Shown here piece after piece: positions 16,294 through 24,336 of a DNA stretch of 64,000 bases. The stretch spans positions 124,001 to 188,000 of the forward strand of contig NZ_FOKY01000001.1 in the NCBI RefSeq assembly GCF_900112165.1. Reading direction: 5' to 3'. This stretch comes from Brevinema andersonii. GTDB taxonomy: Bacteria; Spirochaetota; Brevinematia; Brevinematales; Brevinemataceae. Every line of letters starts with the position of its first letter. The stretch's first letter is position 1. The translations under genes and the position numbers were made by a program. The notes beneath the pieces were generated by a model. That model searched no databases, was not told the DNA's origin, and saw only the letters and a program-made list of their open reading frames with translations.

Positions 16294-18021
16294 GTGAAAC
16301 AAGTGACTCCGATTAGGCGTTTATTTTCCATGCTCCGGCATTACAAACTCCAGCTGACTATCTCTGTGATTTCCGCATTGCTTTTTGTTACAGGACGCAC
16401 TGGCATATCAACCTTAATCGGAGATTTTATCAACGGCGTTTTCATCACTCAAAATTTATCCCTCCTTAACGTAAAAACAATTGGTATTTTATTTGGATTT
16501 GCTTTTTTATGGTCAGGAGCTCAGTATACAATGTACTTGTTTTCTGGCAAGCTGGCTATACGCGTAGCTCACACCCTGAGAAGCCGTCTCTACCAAAAGC
16601 TCGTCAAACTGCCAGTTTCATACTACAGGACGCATGATTCTTCAGAAATTTTGTCAATCGCTTCCAACGATATCACTTTGGTTGAAACTTTTTTGACAAA
16701 TGTTATGGTACAATTACTAGCCCAGCCATTGACTGTCATTGCTATAATAAGCATGATGTTCGTAATTAATTGGAAATTATCGCTGTATTTTATTGTTTTA
16801 GGGCCGGCTATTGCCCTGATTTTAGGCCTAATAGGCACACAGGTGCAGAAACTTGGACGGAGCATGCAAGAAAATATTGCTCATCTGACAAAAATTTTCG
16901 CTGAAACTATTCGTCATATTATTGTAATTAAAGGTTTTAACAGTGAACATACAGAAATTGCCCGCTTTAAGAAAAAAAATGATCATCAATTGGATCTAGC
17001 GGATAAAGAAATTAAAATTAGGCTGCTTGCATTACCTGCATCAGACTTTTTAGGAATTACGGCCGTTATTTTACTATTAGCTCTAGGAGCTGTTGGCATC
17101 CGTGCTGGAATCGCAGATACAGCATCCGTTACAAAATTTGTTGCTATGGCTATTGTGCTTTCGGAACCTATCTCTTCATTTAATCAACTTATTTTGGTTG
17201 TTAAAAAATTGGGGCCTTCGCTGGAAAGAGTATTTAATATTTTAAACACTCCAGAAGAACACGAAACAGGCATTGATATCGGCTCTATCAAAGGCTATAT
17301 TCAATTTGAATCGGTTAATTTTTGGTACGTTCCAGAACGACAGATTCTTTATGACATCGATTTGGAAATACAGCCGCGCGAAACCATTGCTTTAATTGGC
17401 ATGAGCGGCTCAGGGAAAAGCACACTAGTATCGTTGATTCCGAAACTTTTCAAGCCTGAATCAGGAAAAATCCTCATTGATGGAAAAAATATTGCTGAGT
17501 TCAGTGCCTCATCGATCCGTGAAAAAATTGCTATTGTTACTCAGGATACTAGTCTTTTTAGCGATACCATACGAAACAATATTACACTGTCCAAGCCTAA
17601 TGCTACTTATGATGAAATTGTGGCTGCAACAACACTAGCCAATGCCCACCAATTTATTGACAAATTTCCGCTAAAATATCAAACTGAAGTTGGAGATTAT
17701 GGTAGCAATCTTTCTGGAGGAGAGCGGCAACGTATTATTCTCGCGCGGGCAGTGCTCAGAAAACCTCAGATTCTGCTGCTTGACGAACCTACTAGTGCCT
17801 TGGATGCCGAATCAGAACAAGCTGTTACCCAAGCACTTGAAAATATCTACAGACATCAAACAACAATTATTATTGCCCATAAGCTGTCAACAATAGAAAA
17901 AGCAGATCGGATTGTTGTCATGCAGGACGGCCGTATTATTGAATATGGCACTCATCAAGAACTATTAGCACTTAAAGGACTTTACACAAAACTGCGGACT
18001 CTGAACAAACATACAATATAG
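16294..18021 (+). CDS. MsbA/exporter-type ABC transporter, half-transporter (TMD-NBD)
   Basis: A 575-residue fusion of a six-helix exporter membrane domain (about 1-320) and an ATPase domain. Walker A GMSGSGKST is at 369-377, the Q-loop region IVTQDTSLFSDTI follows, the signature LSGGE is at 473-477, Walker B ILLLDE is at 493-498, and the switch histidine is in IIIAHKLST. As a half-transporter it should work as a homodimer unless a partner exists elsewhere. Lipid, glycolipid or peptide export are all possible; MsbA-like lipid export is only one option. The start is a GTG at 16294 with AAGGA eight bases upstream. It is followed after 11 bases by the ParB-N gene, with an AGAGGAGG site between, so the two are co-transcribed. 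Confidence 0.92.
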   Translation: MKQVTPIRRLFSMLRHYKLQLTISVISALLFVTGRTGISTLIGDFINGVFITQNLSLLNVKTIGILFGFAFLWSGAQYTMYLFSGKLAIRVAHTLRSRLYQKLVKLPVSYYRTHDSSEILSIASNDITLVETFLTNVMVQLLAQPLTVIAIISMMFVINWKLSLYFIVLGPAIALILGLIGTQVQKLGRSMQENIAHLTKIFAETIRHIIVIKGFNSEHTEIARFKKKNDHQLDLADKEIKIRLLALPASDFLGITAVILLLALGAVGIRAGIADTASVTKFVAMAIVLSEPISSFNQLILVVKKLGPSLERVFNILNTPEEHETGIDIGSIKGYIQFESVNFWYVPERQILYDIDLEIQPRETIALIGMSGSGKSTLVSLIPKLFKPESGKILIDGKNIAEFSASSIREKIAIVTQDTSLFSDTIRNNITLSKPNATYDEIVAATTLANAHQFIDKFPLKYQTEVGDYGSNLSGGERQRIILARAVLRKPQILLLDEPTSALDAESEQAVTQALENIYRHQTTIIIAHKLSTIEKADRIVVMQDGRIIEYGTHQELLALKGLYTKLRTLNKHTI

Positions 18022-18032
18022 AGGAGGCTTTC

Positions 18033-18416
18033 ATGAAAATCGGAGTAGAAAAAATTATTGTCAAAGAGAGGATCCGTAAAGATCTTGGCAATTTGGAACC
18101 GCTTAAAAATAGTCTCTCGGTCCATGGACAACTCCATCCTATTGTCATTACTACTAAAAATGTTTTGATTTCAGGGGAACGCCGTCTTACAGCCGCGAAA
18201 GAGTTAGGATGGCAAGAAATTGATGTGCTGGTCAAAGATATCGATCCTGAAACTGCTTTAGCAATTGAGCTGGAAGAAAATATAACACGCAGAGATTTCA
18301 ATGCAGAGGAATTAAGTAATGGTCTCAAAAAACAAAAAAAAATGCACAATAATATTTTCTATAAAATAGCACATTTTTTCAAAAATATAGTAAAAAGATT
18401 TCTTAAAAAAACATAA
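18033..18416 (+). CDS. Small ParB/Srx N-terminal domain protein without a DNA-binding domain
   Basis: This 127-residue protein is only the ParB N-terminal (CTPase-fold) domain. It has the first ParB box HGQLHPIVIT, the phosphate-binding ISGERRLTAAKELGW (46-60), and the second box ELEENITRRDFNAEE. It ends just where the helix-turn-helix of Spo0J/ParB would begin; instead there is a short, strongly basic tail (KNIVKRFLKK). It is therefore not a full chromosome-partition ParB, and there is no ParA next to it. An AGAGGAGG site precedes the ATG. Being sandwiched between an ABC exporter and an exported zincin is unusual; whether it binds CTP, ATP or nucleic acid is unknown. Confidence 0.8.
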   Translation: MKIGVEKIIVKERIRKDLGNLEPLKNSLSVHGQLHPIVITTKNVLISGERRLTAAKELGWQEIDVLVKDIDPETALAIELEENITRRDFNAEELSNGLKKQKKMHNNIFYKIAHFFKNIVKRFLKKT

Positions 18417-18426
18417 AAATATAAAT

Positions 18427-20361
18427 ATGATTAATAAAATATATTTATTTTCTCTTTTCTTGACACCCGTACATTTATCTGCTAGCATCTTAGATACTGT
18501 CTCTATTAAAGGTACTGTGCATTTTGATCATAAAATTCCAGCTCTTAATGGTAAATTTGTCTATACCATTCACAATAATAGCCAATCTGCGCAGCAAACT
18601 TGGTCTGTTGTGGTACATCCTGATGTTCAAATTCTGTCATTAACCCAGCAAAATACAGAAGCATCATTCACTGTAAAGCCAAGTGGCAATTACAAGCTGA
18701 TTGTTATTACATTACCTTATAAAATAGAACCCGATAAAAGAACAAAAATCACTATTAAAACGGCATTGCTTACTCAAAATAAAGATGCACGATTTACAGT
18801 AACAGAAAAATTTGTTTTTCTGGATGCGCGGAAGATATGGTTTCCGCTTCCTGACAACGATTTGGAAGCGAACTTAGAGCTCGAGATATCAACAAGCAAT
18901 GATTTGTATCCTGTAATAGGAAGTGCTTTAATCAAAGGAAAGACAAACCTTCCGGGAATTCGCACTTCTTCTTGGAAAAACGAACTATCTTCTTTAGGGT
19001 TGAGCTCGACTCTCATTATCACCGATAAGCCAAGACATCAAATTGATAATATTTATGTATACACGGAAAATACCAATCTTGTTCAAATTGTGAAACGAGA
19101 ATTTTTACCGTTTTGGAACATTATTCGACAAAAGCAATATAGATTTCCTCTGAGTCAATTTCATATTATGCCTATTGATCTGACTATTCCTGGAAAATCA
19201 GAAGAATTCGCTGATGGAGAATTTTTAGGCAATCTTATTTTTATTGATAATAAATTAAGCAGCCTAGCAGTAAAAGAGTCGAAAACTAATTTTTATTTTT
19301 CCGGGCCTGCCGATAAACGCCTTATCGAAACATTGATCCACGAAACATATCACAGTTACTTTCCGGGATTATTACGGCATGATCCGACAGATGGCCTTTT
19401 CATTGAAAGTCTTGTGCAGTATATGACGTGGTCTGTCATTAAGGAACTTGACCCCCTCTGGGCTAAGAATATACAAAAAAGAAATCGATTTCTTTTACAA
19501 AATTTAGCAATTCAAAATTCTGAGAATTATTTATGGGATTTTCTTTTTAATACGAGCATACTTATTGCAAGTTTCGAAAATTCATCATTCAGCAGTTTTG
19601 AGCTTGCAGACACCCTCGTTGAAAAATACCGCTATATTACATTTAACAAACAGGATCTCATTGAAACTGCTTCACTTCACCGCTCTTCTGAAGAAAGCGG
19701 AGAATCAAACAAAATAAATTCAGAGTTACTTAAACTCACAAACCAAAAGCAATTCTTTAACAGTTCTATCAGTGCCATCGCAACAAATTTTATTATTACC
19801 ATTACTAATAAAAGTATCGGCAGAAAGAAAAAAATATGGACCATACCTGTAGAAACGACAGTTTTACAAATTGAACATAACTATCCCCAAGAATGGCAAG
19901 GACAACTGACTTGGATAAAAAATGATAAAACAAATACGATTTCTCTGCTTATTCCAAAAGATTCGGTATGGATTACAAATCTGCCAGGAAATATTTCTCA
20001 AGCATTTATCCAATCCGATTTAGATCCTATGGAATTATATTTAGCAGATAATATTTTAGATCCTTCATCGGATCAAGGTTACCAGCTGATCAATTTACTC
20101 AATAAAAGCAAAAACCTCGACACGCATCCTAAAATTGAATTCACAGAAAACACTTTACAAAAAATAAAAAGTTTGAAAGAAAAAAATTTTTTATTTTCAT
20201 GGGATAATACTGTTAATACAGGAAAATCCACAACAGAAATGTTTATTTTGGACACACAGAATAATAAAAAAGGATACATTCAAATAATCTTTAATAAGGA
20301 AAATGATAATTTCAAAATTCTTGAAATTATTGATCCTTTAAAAATAAATGACCCAGAGTAA
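18427..20361 (+). CDS. Exported M1-like (gluzincin) metallopeptidase, putative
   Basis: A 644-residue protein with a signal peptide (NKIYLFSLFLTPVHLSA). An N-terminal beta-rich part (about 25-200) resembles the first domain of M1 aminopeptidases. The zinc site is HETYH at 305-309 with a candidate third ligand E327 in GLFIES. The gap from the second His to that Glu is 17 residues; classical M1 enzymes have 18, so the match is close but not exact, and a substrate-binding GxMEN motif is not obvious. The C-terminal half is helical. No clear ribosome site precedes the ATG, which lies 10 bases after the ParB-N gene, so translation may be coupled. It would act in the periplasm or be surface-exposed. 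Confidence 0.65.
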   Translation: MINKIYLFSLFLTPVHLSASILDTVSIKGTVHFDHKIPALNGKFVYTIHNNSQSAQQTWSVVVHPDVQILSLTQQNTEASFTVKPSGNYKLIVITLPYKIEPDKRTKITIKTALLTQNKDARFTVTEKFVFLDARKIWFPLPDNDLEANLELEISTSNDLYPVIGSALIKGKTNLPGIRTSSWKNELSSLGLSSTLIITDKPRHQIDNIYVYTENTNLVQIVKREFLPFWNIIRQKQYRFPLSQFHIMPIDLTIPGKSEEFADGEFLGNLIFIDNKLSSLAVKESKTNFYFSGPADKRLIETLIHETYHSYFPGLLRHDPTDGLFIESLVQYMTWSVIKELDPLWAKNIQKRNRFLLQNLAIQNSENYLWDFLFNTSILIASFENSSFSSFELADTLVEKYRYITFNKQDLIETASLHRSSEESGESNKINSELLKLTNQKQFFNSSISAIATNFIITITNKSIGRKKKIWTIPVETTVLQIEHNYPQEWQGQLTWIKNDKTNTISLLIPKDSVWITNLPGNISQAFIQSDLDPMELYLADNILDPSSDQGYQLINLLNKSKNLDTHPKIEFTENTLQKIKSLKEKNFLFSWDNTVNTGKSTTEMFILDTQNNKKGYIQIIFNKENDNFKILEIIDPLKINDPE

Positions 20362-20525
20362 ATATCCTTGAATAAACTACTTTTAGCTTATATATTTTTA
20401 TAAGATTTGATAAAGATTTATACATCTAAAATTAACAAAATTAACATTATAGTACTTATGGATTTATGCGTTTTTATGAGCTCAGCAAAATAAAAGATCA
20501 TATAATACAATTTTAATAATATAGC

Positions 20526-20558
20526 AATAAAGACTGCTTAAATTAAGCAGTCTTTATT
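20526..20558. terminator. Bidirectional terminator between the zincin gene and flaA
   Basis: A perfect inverted repeat with 16-base arms around one central base: AATAAAGACTGCTTAA and its complement. It starts 164 bases after the plus-strand stop and ends four bases after the flaA stop, with A/T-rich sequence on both sides. It can end transcription from both directions. The 160 bases before it hold no gene I can support. Confidence 0.85.
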
Positions 20559-20562
20559 ATTT

Positions 20563-21564
20563 CTAGTTACCTGCAGCTTGCTGCTGTTGATTTGTAGTTG
20601 CATCTTCAGAAACTTGTTTTAATTTCAGAAGATTTCTTCTTAAAAGTAACTCTTCAGCTAGCTTCTGAGAAATAGAAACTCTTTTATTAATAGCTTCTGT
20701 AGAAATAATATGCCAAATCGCTTCATCATCTATATCTGCATCTTCTCGATAAACAGCATAATCATAATCCATAGTTACATCTTTTACATAAGTAATAAAA
20801 TACTGACTATCTTGACCTTCAGGTTTATAAAAAGCTAAAGAATCAAATTTAACATAAGGTAAAGAATAAGGATATAAAGGATTTTTAGTTGGTGTCCAAT
20901 CATTAACATCTTCTAAATAATAAGGATTATGCCATCCAAGACGTCTCCAACCTTCATAATATAAAGATCCCATACCAAATTCTATTAATTGATTAAATTC
21001 ATTCCGAACTCGAATTCCTGCATTATATTTAAAATTAAGACCATACATCCATGATTGAACAGATCTTATTTGGCCAACATTAACTAACAATCCTATAGCC
21101 AAACCATTATCCTTGTTATTATCATCTTGCGAAACAAATTTTCCATCGGTATAAGTTGGTGAAAAATAAAAAGGTTTAGTCACAGTAGCCCAAAATGCAT
21201 TCTTCCAAGGATGAAAATTTAAACGAATACCTAGTACGTTACCATATTGTTTGCTAGGAGTATTTTTCGTCAAAGAATCTTTATCATTTTCAACTGTTTT
21301 GGATGACGCATTCAAAACAACTCTCCAATTTTCTAGATTCCAATCATCTGCTTCAAATTTGAAATCAGGCCATCCTCCGTTACGGATATCTAACTCAGGT
21401 TTTTCTGCAACAATCTGCTCATAAACTTCTTGATCTTTCTCCATAACCTGACGAATATTATCGTTGTAGGTCGTAAAATCAATCAAGGTGCTTTCGATTG
21501 CATTTATTGGCACAAAGACACCAAGAGCTAACATAAACGAAATGACAATTTTTACTTGTCTCAT
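20563..21564 (-). CDS. flaA: Periplasmic flagellar filament outer layer (sheath) protein FlaA
   Basis: FlaA forms the sheath around the FlaB core of spirochaete periplasmic flagella. The 333-residue protein has a signal peptide ending near INAIE and the FlaA pattern: NWRVVLNASSKTVEN, GIRLNFHPWKNAFW, the VNVGQIRSVQSWMYGLNFKY block, a GSLYYEGWRRLGWHNPYY segment, and YFITYVKDVTMDYDYAVYRE near the C-terminus. It ends with a Gln-rich tail. AAGGAGAGG precedes the ATG. It is monocistronic, with its own promoter and the terminator at 20526-20558. Some spirochaetes carry several FlaA paralogues; no other is in the window. Confidence 0.88.
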   Translation of the reverse strand: MRQVKIVISFMLALGVFVPINAIESTLIDFTTYNDNIRQVMEKDQEVYEQIVAEKPELDIRNGGWPDFKFEADDWNLENWRVVLNASSKTVENDKDSLTKNTPSKQYGNVLGIRLNFHPWKNAFWATVTKPFYFSPTYTDGKFVSQDDNNKDNGLAIGLLVNVGQIRSVQSWMYGLNFKYNAGIRVRNEFNQLIEFGMGSLYYEGWRRLGWHNPYYLEDVNDWTPTKNPLYPYSLPYVKFDSLAFYKPEGQDSQYFITYVKDVTMDYDYAVYREDADIDDEAIWHIISTEAINKRVSISQKLAEELLLRRNLLKLKQVSEDATTNQQQQAAGN

Positions 21565-21642
21565 AGTCCTCTCCTTAGGAAATTTTACCTATCCTTTGTA
21601 TTTTTTTTCGGTTAATAATACTTTTTTCAAGCAATATATTGT

Positions 21643-21671
21643 ATTTTGCTATTTTTTTTATATATTGTCAA
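21643..21671 (-). promoter_or_regulatory. Likely flaA promoter
   Basis: A perfect TTGACA (21666-21671) with CAAAAT 17 bases later (21643-21648) on the minus strand. I looked for a sigma-28 type sequence and saw nothing convincing, only ACCGAAAA near 21609 with no matching upstream box. The rest of the 237-base gap is very A/T-rich. Confidence 0.45.
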
Positions 21672-21801
21672 GAAAAATAATATTTTTTCCTTAAAAATAT
21701 TTCGGAAACTAAACCTTTAAAAGTTTAATATTTTTAGAAAAATTTTCTATATTTTTCTCGTATACAAAATTACTGAACATAATTATAGAGAGCAAGAGAA
21801 T

Positions 21802-22332
21802 TTAAAATTTATTTTTCAAATTAATTCCTTTATCAAGCAACATATCATTCCAGTACAATCCATTTAGACCACCCTCAACAAGAAAATATACCATTTCAAC
21901 ACTTGTATTTTCCTTCAATGTTTTAAATAACAATTTCATATCTGTATCGATATTATCATTTTGAAGATCTCTTACAAAAAAACTGTTCCAATCGAGCACT
22001 AAATTTTTCATCTGGCTGTCGTGATAAATTCCCAAAATTTGAGATTCAGAAGAAAAAGGAATTTTTGCATCATAATTTAAACCTCCAGAAATATAAAGAC
22101 GCACTAATGCTTGAAGTGGACTTTCAAATTGTAAAGGTTTAATTCTCCGTCTTTCATGTAAAAATTTGCTGTTATTTTTGTTTTGGTAATAAAAAGTATT
22201 TGTTGCAGCAACAATAAAAACTAAACGTATAACAGTAAATAAAACAAATCCAATAAAAACAAAAAATGATTCTTTTTTAAAACGGTATAACAAAAATTTT
22301 AATTTTGCTGCAATTTTTTTAAAAATATTCAT
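21802..22332 (-). CDS. Membrane-anchored GerMN-like protein
   Basis: A 176-residue protein with a short basic cytoplasmic start, one membrane helix (about 23-43, FFVFIGFVLFTVIRLVFIVAA) and a periplasmic domain. That domain has the look of a GerMN (spore germination/sporulation) fold: PLQALVRLYISGG, then a hydrophobic line with LVLDWNSFFVRDL, and a C-terminal VEMVYFLVEGGLNGLYW. In other bacteria GerMN domains often accompany Amidase_3 enzymes in cell-wall remodelling, and here the amidase gene is directly upstream with a four-base overlap. The domain call is moderate; the function is inferred from context. Confidence 0.6.
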   Translation of the reverse strand: MNIFKKIAAKLKFLLYRFKKESFFVFIGFVLFTVIRLVFIVAATNTFYYQNKNNSKFLHERRRIKPLQFESPLQALVRLYISGGLNYDAKIPFSSESQILGIYHDSQMKNLVLDWNSFFVRDLQNDNIDTDMKLLFKTLKENTSVEMVYFLVEGGLNGLYWNDMLLDKGINLKNKF

Positions 22333-23399
22333 CGAGTGAATCCTTCAGTTTTATTATACTCTTCGATAAACCGAGAAACTCCTCTAAAAATTCCTTCAGC
22401 CAGATTATTTTGATAATCCTCAGATTTGAGTTTTAGGCTTTCTGAAGGACTGGACATATATCCTACTTCTATCAAAATCGACGGTACTGTATTATATTTT
22501 AACACAAAAAAATTAGCTTTCTTAAGACCGCGTCCCAACACATGACCACTACGTAGGATATCATCATAAACATAGTGAGCAAGCCACTCAGATTGTTTGC
22601 GCGTACTGTCACGAACAAGATCTGCTAAAATCGAATACAAAGTATCAGTTTGCCGGATATCTTCTACCGTAAAACCAGCATTTTCAAGACGTTCCACTTC
22701 CAAAGCTTCAGGATCACTAGCTTTATCAGATAATGTATATATTTCCAGTCCTTCTACTTTTTTATTAAACGCAATATTTCCATGCACAGAAACAAAAAGA
22801 ATATTCTTTTTGGTGGACCAGCGCGCAGTTTTGGAAACTCGTTCTTCCAAAGAAACAAAATTATCAGACTTTCTTGTTACATAAATCGATAAATCTTTAT
22901 TGTTCGAACGAAATAATGCATGTGTTTTTTTAACCAGCGTCAATACCAGTCTCTTTTCCTCAATAGCATTTGCTATGCCGCCAGGGTCTTTCCCACCATG
23001 CCCAGCATCCAAAACAATAGCATCAATAGGTACAAAAGTGGGCTTGTTCTGAGGATATGTAGGAGGTTTTGGTGCTTTTTGCGTAGGAACTAATGTTTGG
23101 CGTTTTGAAGTATCTATTTGATCTTTATTTTTAAGATATTCTTCTACCATTTGCTCACGTCCGGAACCTTTGATTTCAGAATATTGAGGCTCTTCTCGAA
23201 CCTGATTAGTAATTTGTTCAGGAGTAACAAATGATTCTTGGATTGTCTTAGGTGGCACTGTATTAGTTTGAGGAGGTACTTGATGCTGATTTGTCGATTT
23301 TTTCGGCACAACAACAAAACTTTCCTTTACTTTTTGAGAAAAAACAACATTTTGAAAACTAAGTAACATCAAAATAATAAAATAAAATCTACACTGCAT
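22329..23399 (-). CDS. N-acetylmuramoyl-L-alanine amidase (Amidase_3)
   Basis: A zinc amidase that removes stem peptides from peptidoglycan. The 356-residue protein has a signal peptide (CRFYFIILMLLSFQNVVFSQ), a Pro/Gln/Thr-rich linker to about residue 120, and the catalytic domain: H134 in LDAGHGG, E147, H206 in VSVHGN and E311 in SILIEVGYMS are the expected zinc ligands and catalytic glutamate. I chose the ATG at 23399 because GAAGGG is six bases upstream and it gives a clean signal peptide; upstream in-frame starts lie inside coaX. It is 10 bases after coaX and overlaps the GerMN-like gene by four bases. Likely role: cell separation or wall turnover. Confidence 0.9.
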   Translation of the reverse strand: MQCRFYFIILMLLSFQNVVFSQKVKESFVVVPKKSTNQHQVPPQTNTVPPKTIQESFVTPEQITNQVREEPQYSEIKGSGREQMVEEYLKNKDQIDTSKRQTLVPTQKAPKPPTYPQNKPTFVPIDAIVLDAGHGGKDPGGIANAIEEKRLVLTLVKKTHALFRSNNKDLSIYVTRKSDNFVSLEERVSKTARWSTKKNILFVSVHGNIAFNKKVEGLEIYTLSDKASDPEALEVERLENAGFTVEDIRQTDTLYSILADLVRDSTRKQSEWLAHYVYDDILRSGHVLGRGLKKANFFVLKYNTVPSILIEVGYMSSPSESLKLKSEDYQNNLAEGIFRGVSRFIEEYNKTEGFTR

Positions 23400-23409
23400 T
23401 AACTTCCCT

Positions 23410-24336
23410 TCAAATTTCATCCACTGGTTGATCTTCCGATGGAAAATTATCATTTTTCGTATTATATTCTGCCTGTGTGTCTTCCTGAGGTATTAAGTCA
23501 TCAACTTTGAGTTGATCAATAGATTTTTGCCAAGAAGGCATTAATGCTAATCCATATGCCACCAAATCCTCTCGTACTGTATGAGCCAAACGAATATACG
23601 GGCTCACACTATACGCACGACCTCCTGTTAGCACTAAATTTATATCTCCTTCAAGAGCTGCATCTCGTTTCATTCGGCTGAAAAGTGATTCTACCATGAC
23701 AGCATGACCCATAAAAATTCCGCTCGACAAAGCTTGTTCTAGCGTAGTACCCAATAATTTCTCCGGGGTTGGCAATTGAGACATAGAAAGAAGATGCGGA
23801 GCACGTAACAACAGTCCATTATAACTAGCATCAAGCCCTGGTGCAACAATACCACTAAAAAATATTTCCGCATTTGTAATTAAATCTATGGTTGTTGCAG
23901 TGCCTAAGCTAGCTAAAAAATTAGATCCACCATACATTTTATACAGACTGTACGCAGCTAATAAACGATCAGACCCAACTGATCCTGAAACAAAAGTTGT
24001 ATCAATTGGAACCATAGCATCAAAAACAAAAGGCGAATCCGCAGGCAGATAAAATAAATCCGTATTAAATTTACAATGAGGGTTAAAAGATTGGGGGCTA
24101 TCATAACCTAAAAAAACTCTAAGTGCTAAAAAAATTTTCCAACTAACACATGAAATCCTTTTTTCTGCAATAGCAAAACCAGGATTTAATGTAACAAGGT
24201 CATCCAAAAAATATTTCCAACGCTCCGGTTCAAATAAATCTGGTGAAGGCCGAGACTTTCGAGCAATAATATTATTATCATTATCAAAAAGATATGCTTT
24301 AATATTCGTATTTCCAATGTCAAAAGCAGCAATCAC
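23410..24336 (-). CDS. coaX: Type III pantothenate kinase
   Basis: CoaX phosphorylates pantothenate, the first step of coenzyme A synthesis. The 308-residue protein shows the ASKHA ATP motif FDIGNTNIKAY (5-15), the pantothenate-site region DRLLAAYSL, LASLGTATTIDLI and the GIVAPGLDASYNGLL motif. It is longer than the usual 255-260 residues because of a roughly 35-residue acidic C-terminal tail after LALMPSW. The start overlaps the gatB stop as ATGA (24333-24336). In many bacteria coaX is paired with birA; here the neighbours are gatB and a wall amidase. Confidence 0.92.
   Translation of the reverse strand: MIAAFDIGNTNIKAYLFDNDNNIIARKSRPSPDLFEPERWKYFLDDLVTLNPGFAIAEKRISCVSWKIFLALRVFLGYDSPQSFNPHCKFNTDLFYLPADSPFVFDAMVPIDTTFVSGSVGSDRLLAAYSLYKMYGGSNFLASLGTATTIDLITNAEIFFSGIVAPGLDASYNGLLLRAPHLLSMSQLPTPEKLLGTTLEQALSSGIFMGHAVMVESLFSRMKRDAALEGDINLVLTGGRAYSVSPYIRLAHTVREDLVAYGLALMPSWQKSIDQLKVDDLIPQEDTQAEYNTKNDNFPSEDQPVDEI

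Noticed and set aside
18033-18416. Chromosome partition parB
   Set aside because: It lacks the HTH and dimerisation domains and has no parA; parS sites were not seen.
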